This document shows, piece by piece, positions 10,777-21,162 of a stretch of 64,000 nucleotides of DNA. The stretch's first letter is position 1. Each line of letters starts with the position of its first letter. The DNA lies in contig CAMZMU010000071.1 of assembly GCA_947311845.1 (NCBI GenBank), positions 23,411,236-23,475,235 of the forward strand, given 5' to 3'. The stretch comes from Poa pratensis (taxonomy: Eukaryota; Streptophyta; Magnoliopsida; Poales; Poaceae). Made by a program: the position numbers and the translations under genes. Under the pieces are notes generated by a model that saw only the letters and a program-made list of their open reading frames with translations, was not told where the DNA came from and searched no databases.

Positions 10777-10796
10777 GCTCCCCGGCAACGGCGCCA
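10777..10796 (-). promoter_or_regulatory. Primer binding site of element B (tRNA-Asp type)
   Basis: TGGCGCCGTTGCCGGGGA on the minus strand, 11 bases inside the 5' LTR. It is complementary to the 3' end expected of plant tRNA-Asp, the primer used by Athila-type elements. Confidence 0.85.
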
Positions 10797-10807
10797 GAAA
10801 AGTATCT

Positions 10808-12170
10808 TGATGGCTCCCAAGTGCAGGAGATCAATTGTAGTACCTTTCAATTAGAAAAGGTTGTCGAACCCACGAGGAGCTGAAGGTATTGGTTAGTAAG
10901 ATTGATAAATAAAACAATAAAAGATGCAGTGTTTTTGGTATTTTCAGTTGTATAATTGCAAGCAGATAACAGATAGTAGCAAGTGAAAGCTCTCAAAGAG
11001 AGAAAGCCCAATCCTCTTATGTGGCAAAGGACAAGCTCAAGTGATGTGTAACTTATATGTGGCAAACGTTCCCGAGGGCGGCATGGATGATGCTAGGCAT
11101 AGAGATTTATTAAACAACACGTTGAATATCTTGTCAAGTTTTAATCTCTTTGGACGGAGCCATAATTAGGTATAGCTAAATAAATAAACTACAACCCCTT
11201 ATGATGGATCATGTGGCCAAGCAAATGACTGCACAAGAATTATTAAGACCTAAAGTCCCACCATAGCATTACACTCTAAGGTCCCCGATACTAATACCCT
11301 CATAATATAACTTCATGACTCGGTCTCAGGTTTACGTGTCCTCCCAAGTCTCCATCAATTCATTACACTACGGTGTTCTCCTATGAGCCCATAAAGGTGA
11401 AGTGTTGTGCAGTCGACGTTCGCACAACACCATCATAGAATCACATAAAAGATAAACTCTTGACAAAATACCAACACATGTCATATATAAATCAATGCCA
11501 ATTCATCCTATGCCCTCAGGAACATACGGGAACTACTCACAACGTGCGAACATGATCATAATCAGTGGCATAAGTGGTACAACACAATCTGAAATTATAA
11601 CTTCACCACCAAATAATGACAAGTACTCAATCACAAACATGAATAGTAGCACAAGACAAGTATCTAGGGTATAGCAACTCTCAAACTGCGAGGGGAACGG
11701 AGTGGATCACGGTGATGATGATGGTGATGGTGCTGGTCTTGATGGGGGTGATGATGTAGAGGCCTCCTCCCACGCCAAGGAGGAGAGGTGATGACGATGA
11801 CGATGATTTCCCCCTTCTCCGGAGTTCCGGAGCAGCAGGATCTGACCCCCCTCGGAAGGGATCAGGAGTTTCGCCGCCGCCGCGACCTCGGATGGACTTG
11901 GAAAAATTAGGGCGTTACTTTTCGGGCGAGACGAAGGCGTTGCTAAAAAGCCCCAGGCGAGGAGGTGCCCGAGGCCAGTTTGGGCTGGTCCCACGCGGCC
12001 AGAAAAAGGAGGTTTTCTGCCTCCCAGAAATTAAATACCAAAAATAGGGACTTTGTATGAAAGTCCCCAAAATCATCTAAAACATGTAGAAACAATCATA
12101 TAATCATGCAAATAACATTCTAGTATGACACTAAAAGTTATATAAATGATGATATAAAATGCACGTATCA
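10808..12170 (-). repeat. 5' LTR of element B (right copy) with a 150-bp internal deletion
   Basis: It is 1363 bp and nearly identical to 2639-4151. It lacks the segment equivalent to about 3832-3982 (junction near 12000), which removes one arm of the GGCCCACGCGG inverted repeat. Because element B reads on the minus strand, this is the copy that would drive transcription. Confidence 0.92.
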
Positions 12171-12175
12171 CTGCC
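12171..12175. repeat. Right target-site duplication of element B (CTGCC)
   Basis: It matches 2634-2638 and directly follows the ATCA end of the LTR. Confidence 0.92.
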
Positions 12176-14187
12176 CTACCCAAGGGACACCAAAGGTATA
12201 AGAAGTTTCCTTGGGCATGCAGGTTTTTATCGTAGGTTTATTAAAGATTTCTCCAAAATATCAAAACCTCTAACCAATCTTTTGCAAAAGGATGTTCCTT
12301 TCTCTTTTAATGATGATTGTATTGAATCTTTTAATATTTTGAAGAATGCTTTAATAAGTGCCCCTATTATTCAACCTCCTGATTGGAATTTACCTTTTGA
12401 AATTATGTGTGATGCTAGTGATTATGCAGTTGGGGATGTTTTGGGCCAACGTGTTGATAAGAAGCTGAATGTTATTTATTATGCTAGTAGAACACTTGAT
12501 GCTGCTCAAAGAAATTATGCAACAACTAAAAAAGAATTTTTAGCAGTGCTGTTTGCTTGTGATAAGTTTAGACCTTATATTACCGATTCCAAAGTCACAA
12601 TACATACTGATCATTCTGCTATTAAATATTTGATGAATAAGAAAGATGCTAAGCCTATATTAATAAGATGGGTCCTTTTACTGCAAGAATTTGATTTACA
12701 CATTGTTGATAGGAAAGGGAAGATAATCAAGTAGCTGATCATCTTTCTAGAATGGAAAATATACCTGATGATCCTATTCCTATTAATGATAGTTTTGCTG
12801 ATGAACAACTTGCAAATGTTAATGTTTCTAGTGCTAAAGTTGCATCTCCATGGTTTGCTAATTATGCAAATTTTATTGTTGGTAAAGTTTTACCACCACA
12901 CTTCACTTTTCAACAAAGATAGAAATTATTTTATGATCTTAGACATTATTTTTGGGATGATCCTTTTCTTTATAAGAAAAGTGTGGATGGTATTATTAGA
13001 CGTTGTGTACCTGAGCATGAACAACATGCTATTATAAGAGACTGCCATGACAGTCCCTATGGAGGGCATCATGCAGGAGATCGTACGGGTGCAAAGGTAT
13101 TACAATCTGGTTTTTATTGGCCTACTTTATTTAAGGATTGTGCTGAATATGTTAATCTTGTGATAAATGTCAAAGAGTAGGAAATATTGGTAGGAGAAAT
13201 GAAATGCCTATGAATTACTCTTTACCACTTGAACCATTTGATGTGTGGGGTTTTGACTTTATGGGACCTTTCCCATCATCAAAGACAAAGCATACTCATA
13301 TTTTGGTTGCAGTGGATTATGTTACAAAGTGGGTGGTAGCAATTCCAACCAAAAGTGCAGATCATGCCACAGCAATGAAGATGCTCAAGGACATCATTTT
13401 CCCCAGGTTTGGTGTTCCTAGGTTTTTAATTACTGATGGTGGTTCTTATTTCTTACATGGTATTCTTAGGAAAACATTGGTAAAATATAATGTTAACCAT
13501 AGAGTTGCATCTCCTTATCACCCTCAAACAAGTGGACAAGTTGAACTAAGTAATAGGGAAATTAAACTCATTTTGGAAAAGACAGTGAATAAGTCTAGGT
13601 CTGACTGGCCACTTAAAATTAATGATGCGTTGTGGGCTTATAGAACTGCTTTTAAAAATCCAATGGGAATGTCTCCTTATAAAATGGTTTATGGAAAAGC
13701 TTGTCATTTACCTGTGGAACTAGAACATAAAGCTAGATGGGCTATTAAATAATTAAACTTTGATTTTAAAACTATGGGAGAGAAGATAATTCTTGATTTA
13801 AACCTACTAGATGAATGGAGAAATGAAGCTTATGAAAGTGCCAAATTGTTCAAAGAGAAAGTTAAGATTTGGCATGATAAGAAAATTAAAAGGAAAGAAT
13901 TTAAAGTAGGTGACCAAGTTCTATTATACAACTCTCGTTTCAAGTTTTCTGCAGGGAAGTTGGCTTCATAGTGGCAGGGACCATTAGTGATACAAGAGGT
14001 GTATCGTTCAGGAGCTATCCGTCTTCACGGTGATATGAAAGGTAAACCTCATGTGGCCAATGGACAACGGCTTAAACATTATATTGCAGGAAAGTGCTTC
14101 ATCGGAAAGGTGGAGGAGTTGAATTTACAGACGCCGGAGGAGGTAATTGCGAAGAATTCTGCAGTTTTAGAAACCCAAAACCAATAA
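12171..14187 (+). pseudogene. pol: Element A pol remainder: RT thumb, RNase H and integrase, decayed
   Basis: It continues the RT interrupted at 2638, with [19 protein letters not shown] then RNase H ([16 protein letters not shown], where B has A for D). Integrase follows with [33 protein letters not shown] and [11 protein letters not shown]. It is broken by a one-base loss near 12720 (GGGGA run), a TAG near 12919, a one-base loss near 13155-13177, a CAA-to-TAA change at about 13750 and a TAG near 13969. The C-terminus ends at 14187 and is longer than B's because B lost a base. Confidence 0.88.
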
Positions 14188-14199
14188 TAGGTAACTTTT

Positions 14200-14514
14200 G
14201 TATTGGGAAGTTTCTCGGAATTGCGTAAAATTTTACGGGAGTCGTTATTTATGGAAATTAACGTGTGGGACAAGAAACTTGGAAGGAACGAAGCCCCGAG
14301 GAGGAAAAGGGGGGGTCCCACGTGGATAGATTCTGTGGCCGCGTGGGCCCACTCCTTTTGCCCCTCGGAGTCCCGTTTCGTCTCGTTTTCGTCTCCGACG
14401 CTTTGTCTTGACCTAAAAACGTCAATATATACCCCCTTCCGCTGATCTAATCTCGCACCGAGAGTTCTCGAGCGATCTTTGCTTTTGTTGTTTCTGCCTG
14501 ACAGGTTTTTAGCT
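14200..14514 (+). promoter_or_regulatory. Internal U3-like promoter and ORF3 leader (element A)
   Basis: It has a degenerate GTCCCACGTGG / GGCCGCGTGGGCCC inverted repeat at 14315-14350, then CCTCGGAGTCCCGTTTCGTC. CGACGCTTTGTCTTGACC, a TATA box TATATAC at 14426-14432 and a leader ending at the ATG at 14515 follow. It is collinear with 6030-5684 on the minus strand of element B. Confidence 0.55.
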
Positions 14515-15105
14515 ATGTCTTCCGGAGATTCCTACCAATGCTCCTCCATGGACGACGATGATGATGAGCTCGAGGGAAACAACCCCACGTCCATATGGAG
14601 GAGGAATAGGAAGAGGAAGGACTACTCGGATGATGAAGACTACAAGCCCGACGAGGAGGAGATGGAGAAGGAGGAAGCGGAAGAGAAAGAGTACAAGCCC
14701 TTCGTCAACATCGCACCTATTGCAACAGCACCACCTTCTCCTATCCCCGTTGCTGGTGTGAGTGTGAACGTGTCTCTTGGAAACAAGAGGCATACGTCGC
14801 GCATGAGCACAGGAGGGAAGGCTCCTAGGCACGCACTTGCTAGCAAAAATGTGGTGTCTACTCTTATTGACAGGGAATTCCAGCGTGCCACCCAAGAGAA
14901 CTATCCTGGTGAATGGGATCGTAAGATCCCGAAAGTAAAAGTACCAAGCCCGGAGTGGAAGCCTAGCAAGAAGACGGTGGAGAAGAACCTCATGGAGAAA
15001 CTGGGAAAAGCTGCAAGCGAGTTTGAGAAAGCCTACAATCTTATGATGAGTTTTGTTGGAGACCTCGAAGATCATTATTATAAGGTTAAGAAGGAAGAGA
15101 AATAA
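14515..15105 (+). CDS. Element A ORF3: acidic/basic protein of unknown function
   Basis: An intact 196-codon frame starts at the ATG that follows the internal TATA box and leader. The N-terminus has an acidic run (MDDDDDELEGN), then a basic patch (RRNRKRK) that could serve as a nuclear localisation signal. A Glu/Lys-rich stretch (EEEMEKEEAEEKEYKP) and a Pro/Ala linker follow, and the end is helical and Lys-rich (LGKAASEFEKAYNLMMSF). It is open although pol of the same element has several stops. No similarity to the coiled-coil ORF3 of element B was seen beyond MS and the next few residues. Function unknown. Confidence 0.65.
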   Translation: MSSGDSYQCSSMDDDDDELEGNNPTSIWRRNRKRKDYSDDEDYKPDEEEMEKEEAEEKEYKPFVNIAPIATAPPSPIPVAGVSVNVSLGNKRHTSRMSTGGKAPRHALASKNVVSTLIDREFQRATQENYPGEWDRKIPKVKVPSPEWKPSKKTVEKNLMEKLGKAASEFEKAYNLMMSFVGDLEDHYYKVKKEEK

Positions 15106-16123
15106 GGAGGCTCTAGCAAAACGTCAAGTTTGGGGGAGTTCAGCCTAGCCTTTATCTTTACTAGTTTATCATATCCATCTAGTCATGGTTTAGTTTGCTT
15201 TTATCGTTTAGTTATCAATCACTTTTAGGTTTGTGTGAGCTCATGGAGCATTATCATGTATCCCTATCTTGTGGTTTATCAATGAATATGAAAGTATGGT
15301 GCCATCCATGATTCTCTTGTTTTGGAGATTTATGGGTAACACTCATGCAAATGAGCGTGGCATATTTAGAAGTTTCAATCACATCTTGCCTTGAATTTAA
15401 TTAACTTGAGTGTGTTGGACAATTGTAGAATTATCCCATTATAAAATAAGTAAAGAGAATAAGTCAATATGACTTGAAAATTAATAGTTTAAGGTTAAGA
15501 TATAGTCTTGTAGGATAAAAAGTTAGGAAGGGTTAATGAAAAGGATATGAAACACTCTTGTTACAATCTAGTATCTTTTGAGCAAATTAATGAATCATGG
15601 ATATTTCAATACTTATACTCTTGGAAATTGAATGAAAAGGAAGGCACCCGAGGATTCGGTTAGCCATGGAAAGTGTAAGATAAAGGTTGTGTTGAGTTTC
15701 AGAACTTGATTGAAATATCCATGACTAAAGTTTGCACTAGTTACTAGTGAAGCAAGATTGTAAACAATTTTATATCAATCTTTTCATTTGTCTTCTTTAA
15801 ACTTGTTATCCAATGAGAGTTTATCTTGTCTTTAAATTTCAGCAAAGTATAAAATATTATAATGCTTGCCATAAAGAGCAAAAGCATGTGAAAAAGAGTA
15901 TGATTCAATTGTCCAACATACATGGTTATTTGCTTTCAAAAGTAAGGGGTGATTGCTAGAGCTTCTACTTATGTTGCCCTCATGTGTATGAGTTTTAGTT
16001 CATTAATCTTACATTGCAACTGAATATAATGAGGATACAATGCTCGTATTTATTTATCAACCACAAGTCCATTGATGCATGTAATGATTTATGTCCTTGC
16101 TTACTCGGGGACGAGTAAGGTTT
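15106..16123 (+). other. 3' untranslated region of element A with internal polypurine tract
   Basis: AAGTTTGGGGGAGTT at 15126-15140 lies just after the ORF3 stop. About 980 bp of AT-rich non-coding sequence follows, homologous to the 3' region of elements B and C. Confidence 0.7.
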
Positions 16124-16137
16124 AAGCTTGGGGGAGT
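16124..16137 (+). promoter_or_regulatory. 3' polypurine tract of element A
   Basis: AAGCTTGGGGGAGT directly precedes the LTR. Confidence 0.85.
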
Positions 16138-17767
16138 TGATACGTGCATTTTGTATCATCATTTATACAACTTTTAGTATCATATTAGAATGTTATTTGC
16201 ATTGTTATACCATTATTTTTACATGTTTTAGATGATTTATGGGACTTTCTTACAAAGTCCCTATTTTTGTTATTTAATTTCTGGGAGGCAGAAAACCTCC
16301 TTTTTCTTGTTTTTAATGTTTCAGGAGTTACAATGATCCAAATAATAAAAGGAAAATTACACAGCTATTTTTCCGTCGAGAGAAAGGCAGAGGGAAGAAG
16401 ACCGAAGAGAGGAGAGTCACGAGGCCCAAAAGGGGTGGGCCCACGCGGCCAAAACCCTAGGCCGCGTGGGACCCACCAAACGGAGCCTCGGGCACCTCCT
16501 CGCCTGGGGCTTTTTAACACGCCTTCGTCCTCCCCGAAAAGTTACGCCCTAATTTTTCCAAGTCCATCCGAGGCCGCGGCGGCGGCGAAACTCCTGATTC
16601 CCTCCGAGGGGGTGTCAGATCCTGCTGCTCCGGAGTTTCGAAGGAGGGGGAAATCATCGTCATCGTCATCACCTCTCCTCCTTGGCGTGGGAGGAGGCCT
16701 CTACATCATCAGCATCACCAAGACCAGCACCATCTCCATCATCATCTCCGTTATCCCCTCCGTTCCCCTCGTAGTTTGAGAGTTGCTATACCCTAGATAC
16801 TTGTCTTGTGCTACTATTCATGTTTGTGATTGAGTACTTGTCATTATTTGGAGGTGAAGTTATATTTTCAGATTGCGTTGTACCACTTATGCCACTGAAT
16901 ATCACCATGTTTGCACGTTGTGAGTAGTTCCCGTATGTTCCTGAGGGCATAGGATGAATTGGCATTGATTTATATATGACATGTGTTGGTATTTTGTCAA
17001 GAGTTTATCTTTTTATGTGATTCTATGATGGTGTTGTGCGAACGTTGTGAGTAGTTCCCGTATGTTCCAAAGGGCATAGGATGAATTGGCAATGATTTAT
17101 ATATAACATGTGTTGGTATTTTGTCAAGAGTTTATCTTTTATGTGATTCTATAACGTCGGCTGCACAACACTTCACCTTTATGGGCTCATAGGAGAACAC
17201 CGTAGTGTAATGAATTGAGAGAGACTTGGAAGGACACGTAAACCCATGACCGAGTCATGAAGTTGCATTATGAGGGTATTAGTATCGGGGACCTTAGAGT
17301 GTAATGCTATGGTGGGACTTTTTGTCTTAATAACTCTTGTGCAGTCATTTACTTGGCCACATGATCCATCATAAGGGGTTTAGTTTATTTATTTATCTTT
17401 ACCTAACAATGGCTTCGTTCAAAGAAGATTAAAACTTGACAAGATATTCAACGTGTTGTTTAATAAATCTCCATGCCTAGCAATATCCATGCCGCCCTCG
17501 GGGACGTTTTCCACATATAAGTAACACATCACTTGAGTTTGTCCTCTTGCCACATAGAGGATTGGGCTTTCTCTCTTTGAGAGCTTTGACTTGCTACTGT
17601 TTATTTTCTGCATTGCATCTATACAACCAAAAATACCAAAAACACTTGCATCTTTTATTGTTTTATTTATCAATCTTGCTAACCAATACCTTTAGCTCCT
17701 CGTGGGTTTGACAACCTTTTCTAATTGAAAGATACTACAATTGATCTCCTGCACTTGGGAGTCATCA
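16138..17767 (+). repeat. 3' LTR of element A
   Basis: 1630 bp, TGATACGTGC...GAGTCATCA. It includes the U3 inverted repeat at 16437-16470 and a private tandem duplication at 16916-17153. The end AAGATACTACAATTGATCTCC is shared with the LTR ends at 59118 and, reversed, at 2639 and 61519. Confidence 0.9.
16916..17153 (+). repeat. 127-bp tandem duplication inside element A's LTR
   Basis: CGTTGTGAGTAGTTCCCGTA starts at 16916 and again at 17043, with nearly identical following sequence. Elements B and C have one copy. The junction lies at a short ACGT-G microhomology. Confidence 0.85.
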
Positions 17768-18990
17768 CATACCTACCTACCACAACATTTCCATAACTGT
17801 TTCGAGATATATTGCCATGCAACTTCCATTTTACATTACATGACTTGTTGTCATTTATCATTTATATATTGCTTTGCATAATTCTATACAGCTGATGTGT
17901 GGTTTACCCATGTTACGCTAGATCATTGCACATCCTGCTACACTGGCAGAGGCATACAGTTTTATGCATCATGTTTTGTTCATTATGAGTTATTTGTACC
18001 AAAAAGTTTGTCATCATATTAGAGTGTTGCCCCTGCTAGAAAAGAGCCATGGAGGCCATCGAAAAGAGAAACAGAAAAAGAAAAAAATATAAAAAGAAAA
18101 AAATATAAAGAAAAGGGGGGGAGGGGGCAACACTATTATCCTTTATCAAAGTTGTGCTCATGATTAGCACCTACAGTTTCATAGTTATCATATTTGTGCT
18201 CATGTTTAGCACATATGCTCCATTTGGGAGAGTTTTCTTGTTTTACTAGTATAACTATGTGGGGAATATTACGTTATAGAACTTGAGTTGTATATTCCAA
18301 TGATGAGCTTCCTCAAAAGTGCTCTAGGTCTTCGTGAGCAACCGAGTTGGATGCACCCCCACTAGTTCCATTTGAGAGCTTTCATACACATATAGCTCTA
18401 TGTGCATCCGTTGCATGGCAATCACTACTCCTTGCATAGTTTCGATTATAAAACTTCCTCTTGTCTAATGATCACTTATAGCTTTGTGAGACTTTCTTTC
18501 ATTGGCCTTCCAAACCCCCATTAACGTTCTTTTTGCCATAACATTCTGGTGCCAATACTAAATGCTTACGCTCATCGGTTGAGTAGACTTCGAAACAGTT
18601 GATTCATGATATTCATGTTTACTTTTACTTGACTGGATCCGTTCTCTATGTTGTGAAAAATTGCTTGATGCTTGGAATTGAAGGATAGAACTCCTACACT
18701 GGATACTTAAAACATCTATAATGAACCTTGTACGGTTTCATGTCTTTAAAGTAATCATTCATGAAAACTTTTAGCTTGTTTAACTATCTTGCTTTATTAT
18801 CTCTTATTTAATATCAATTATAGACATTTGTTTTGAATGATTTGATCTCAGCTCATTTGCCATTACATCAGTATTAGATCAAGATTATGATGGTAGCATG
18901 TCACCTGCTGTTCGACACAAATTTGTACAAAGTTATGGACCTCGTGTATCTCGTACAAAGTATAAGAGTTGAGCTAGTACTAAAATAAAA
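17768..18990 (+). mobile_element. Decayed retroelement-like AT-rich segment, probably an Athila 3' region
   Basis: No ORF. It contains a purine-rich tract at 18055-18125 and phrases (ATTGCCATGCAACTTCCATT, TTGCATGGCAATCACTACTCC) that I associate with the non-coding 3' region of Sabrina/WHAM-type wheat elements. No LTR end or primer site was found, so the class is an inference. Confidence 0.3.
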
Positions 18991-19263
18991 TTACGTACAT
19001 GCAGCTAGCTGGTTGTTCCATCGATCAACTCAGTACGTGCATGCATGGGGCTGGTCCATGGGTGGATCCATCAGCTTCGATCGTGTGCACGGGCATGAAC
19101 TACCTTTCGGCAGCTAAAGTATACACAAGCGCCGTATCCAGGTTAGTTGGTTTCATCGAAGTGATCAGATAGGCATCACACGAAGGCCGAGATCGCGAAC
19201 GATCGGCGTTTCTTGCGGCAGAAGATCGCGCGACCGGCCGGTCCGCCGTGGAGATATACTCAC
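18991..19263. other. Unassigned flank of the LTR fragment
   Basis: GC-balanced DNA with several GTACGTGCATGCATG-like words. No coding or repeat identity recognised. Confidence 0.3.
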
Positions 19264-21010
19264 CCGTGCCTAACAGAAGCCGAAGATCACGTATCTGAGT
19301 TGCCGCCCGAGCATCGTTATCCTCTCACACGGGTAGCTATAAAAACACACACCTGGAGGAGAGGAGGGCAGATGGGGACCCTGGAGGAGACGGCAGCGAG
19401 AAGCAAACGCGCCTGCACCCCAGTCATCGGATCGCATCGGAAGAAGGCCCGTGGACACAGGAGGACAGATCGCATCCGGCCGGAAACACGGAGAGACAGC
19501 CGGAGCCCCAACACCCATAGAAGGTAACCACCAGCGCTGAGGAGACGAGCCAGGGAGCATGGCGGCCGCCCTCGTGCACAACCCCCATGGGAGACAATGA
19601 GACGGCGTTTGGCTGGACGGATGCGCCGGCGACGGCGATGACGCACACTGCGCCGACGTGCAAAACCAGAGGTCCCTCTCTATGTCTTTCTTTCATGTAT
19701 CAGGTGCAATGGCGAAGCAAGGAGATCGGAGCCTCGAAGAGAAGGCCCAGAACATCACACACCCCGGCGGCGGCGGAGCACACGCGCCCAGAAGATTCAA
19801 GGGAGGAGAGGTGGCCGAAGGCGATCGGATCCAGAAGCACCCACCAGGAGAGATCGCATCGGAAGAGTAAGCAACAAGACACACGCACGACGAGGACGGA
19901 CCAAGCATCCAGCCGGAATCACAGCAGGGCAAGCAATACAAGATCAAGCCGTCCCTGTCAAGCACGTACAGGAGTAGCCAGCCGAAGCCGCCCTGAACAC
20001 GGAGGCCATGGACGCAAGGAACATCTGATCCGATGGAGCTCGCTAAGACGCTGTCTCCACCGTCGGGATGTTCGTCACACTGTGACCTTGGAGATGAAGC
20101 GAACAGGCCATGGCGCCGTCCGCATCCTGCACACAGGATGCCGGAGTAGAGGAGGATGCTACCAGCCCATGGCGCCGCAACATGCAGCCCACCGCCGGCT
20201 GAGCTCACTCTCCATTGCGCCATGCCGTTCATGGTGCTAACACACAATAGGTCGGGCTGCGCGCTCTTCATTGGTGTACAGGTAGAACCCGACGACACCA
20301 CATGAGAGCCGGACGACGCCTGCGTACAGCTCACCCGGTGCAGCCGAGACCGGCGCCGACGTGACATCCACATCTGGATCCGTTCGTCACGCTTGAGGGA
20401 TGAAGATGGCCATGCTGGCCTGGCGGGAACCAAGCGAGGCCGCTTCCGAGCTGGCCGTCCATCCTGCCGCGCGCCGGCGTCGAGGCAACGCGTCGTCATC
20501 GCCAGCCTCCCACACCATACATCTCGGAGCGGAGCCCAGGCGAGAGCACCACGGTCCAGCACATCCATGGTTCAGCTAGGCGTACAGGAGCAGCCCGGTG
20601 TACAGGTTCCGCGCACAGATACCACTCCACTCGACGTAAATCCTGACGTGCTGGTGCAGCTCAGTGCTCGGCGAACCCCGACGTACAGTTGCAGCTCCGC
20701 TTGGCGTACAGGTTCGTGGCTGGTGGCGTCAGGCGACGGCGGTCGTTGACGGCGGCGCATCGTCGACATCCATTGTTGAGTAGCCAGACACGAACAACTC
20801 GGCATACAGGTCCTTGGCGTACAGGTTCCCGACGTACAGGAACAAGTATAGGCGGCGGTGGATCGCGTCGTCACCATCGGCATCCTACGGTGGCGCGACG
20901 CTGTTGTCGATGCCCGGCGACGGTGACTGGACGCGAGCAACCAACAAACCAGGCTCACAAGACCTGGAGAGCAACAACCGATCGATCCAATAATAAACTA
21001 TACGTGCATG
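19264..21010 (+). repeat. Fragment of the long LARD-like LTR (copy 1)
   Basis: It matches 33025-34773 and 54803-56550 from CCGTGCCTAACAGAAGCC to TATACGTGCATG, with about a dozen differences by eye. It contains the same TATA box TATAAAAA (19339-19346). Both edges fall inside the 4-kb LTR, so it is a fragment rather than a solo LTR. Confidence 0.85.
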
Positions 21011-21153
21011 GGTCCGGAAATTCCACTACTCCCTTGGCCCCCGGCACTATCTCTACCGTCCATTGCTTTGAGATGCGGAAAAGTCAATTCGTGCGGCGTT
21101 TTTGCATTTTCACCCCCAAGAAAGGGGAGAATCAACCCGCAGTACACAACCAC

Positions 21154-21162
21154 TATATATAG
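21154..21162 (+). promoter_or_regulatory. Candidate TATA box (TATATATAG)
   Basis: It follows an AT/GC transition and precedes a CCTAACCCTATCCC-type leader and a GC-rich block, as in grass genes. No matching ORF is clearly coding, so this is weak. Confidence 0.3.

Larger units (their letters stand above)
2639..12170 (-). mobile_element. Complete Athila-clade Ty3/gypsy retrotransposon B, reverse orientation
   Basis: It is a 9.5-kb element bounded by LTRs (2639-4151 and 10808-12170; outer ends TGAT...ATCA) and by the duplication CTGCC. On the minus strand the order is 5' LTR, tRNA-Asp-type primer site, gag-protease, pol (RT, RNase H, integrase), internal promoter, ORF3, internal polypurine tract, 3' untranslated region, 3' polypurine tract, 3' LTR. 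The LTRs differ by about one substitution and four one-base indels plus a 150-bp deletion in the right copy, so it is young. It inserted into a relative (element A) in the opposite orientation. Single-base frameshifts in homopolymers break gag and pol. Confidence 0.93.
1799..17767 (+). mobile_element. Athila-clade Ty3/gypsy element A, 5'-truncated and split by element B
   Basis: The element begins abruptly inside pol at 1799 with no 5' LTR or gag. It runs through reverse transcriptase to 2638, is interrupted by element B, and resumes at 12171 with RNase H and integrase. An ORF3, a 3' untranslated region, a polypurine tract and a 3' LTR ending at 17767 follow. Athila assignment rests on the reverse transcriptase/RNase H motif set and the tRNA-Asp-type primer site seen in its relative B. 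Several stops and frameshifts in pol (for example at 12720, 12920, 13175, 13750 and 13969) show A is decayed and older than B. Confidence 0.85.

Noticed and set aside
10777..10796. tRNA gene at the primer site
   Set aside because: Only the 3' complement of a tRNA is present, in the expected place beside an LTR.
19587..20240. 217-codon plus-strand frame in the long LTR (also at 33350 and 55127)
   Set aside because: Overlaps the antisense frame, is Arg/Ser/Thr-rich and shows no domain. Most likely a compositional shadow.
19693..20568. 291-codon minus-strand frame in the long LTR, repeated at 33456-34331 and 55233-56108
   Set aside because: GC-rich, low complexity, antisense to the LTR promoter and without known motifs. 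Its preservation simply reflects near identity of the three copies.
21050..21065. Helitron-like 5' end TCTCTACC after A
   Set aside because: No hairpin plus CTRR terminus found downstream before the LARD insertion. The motif alone is common.
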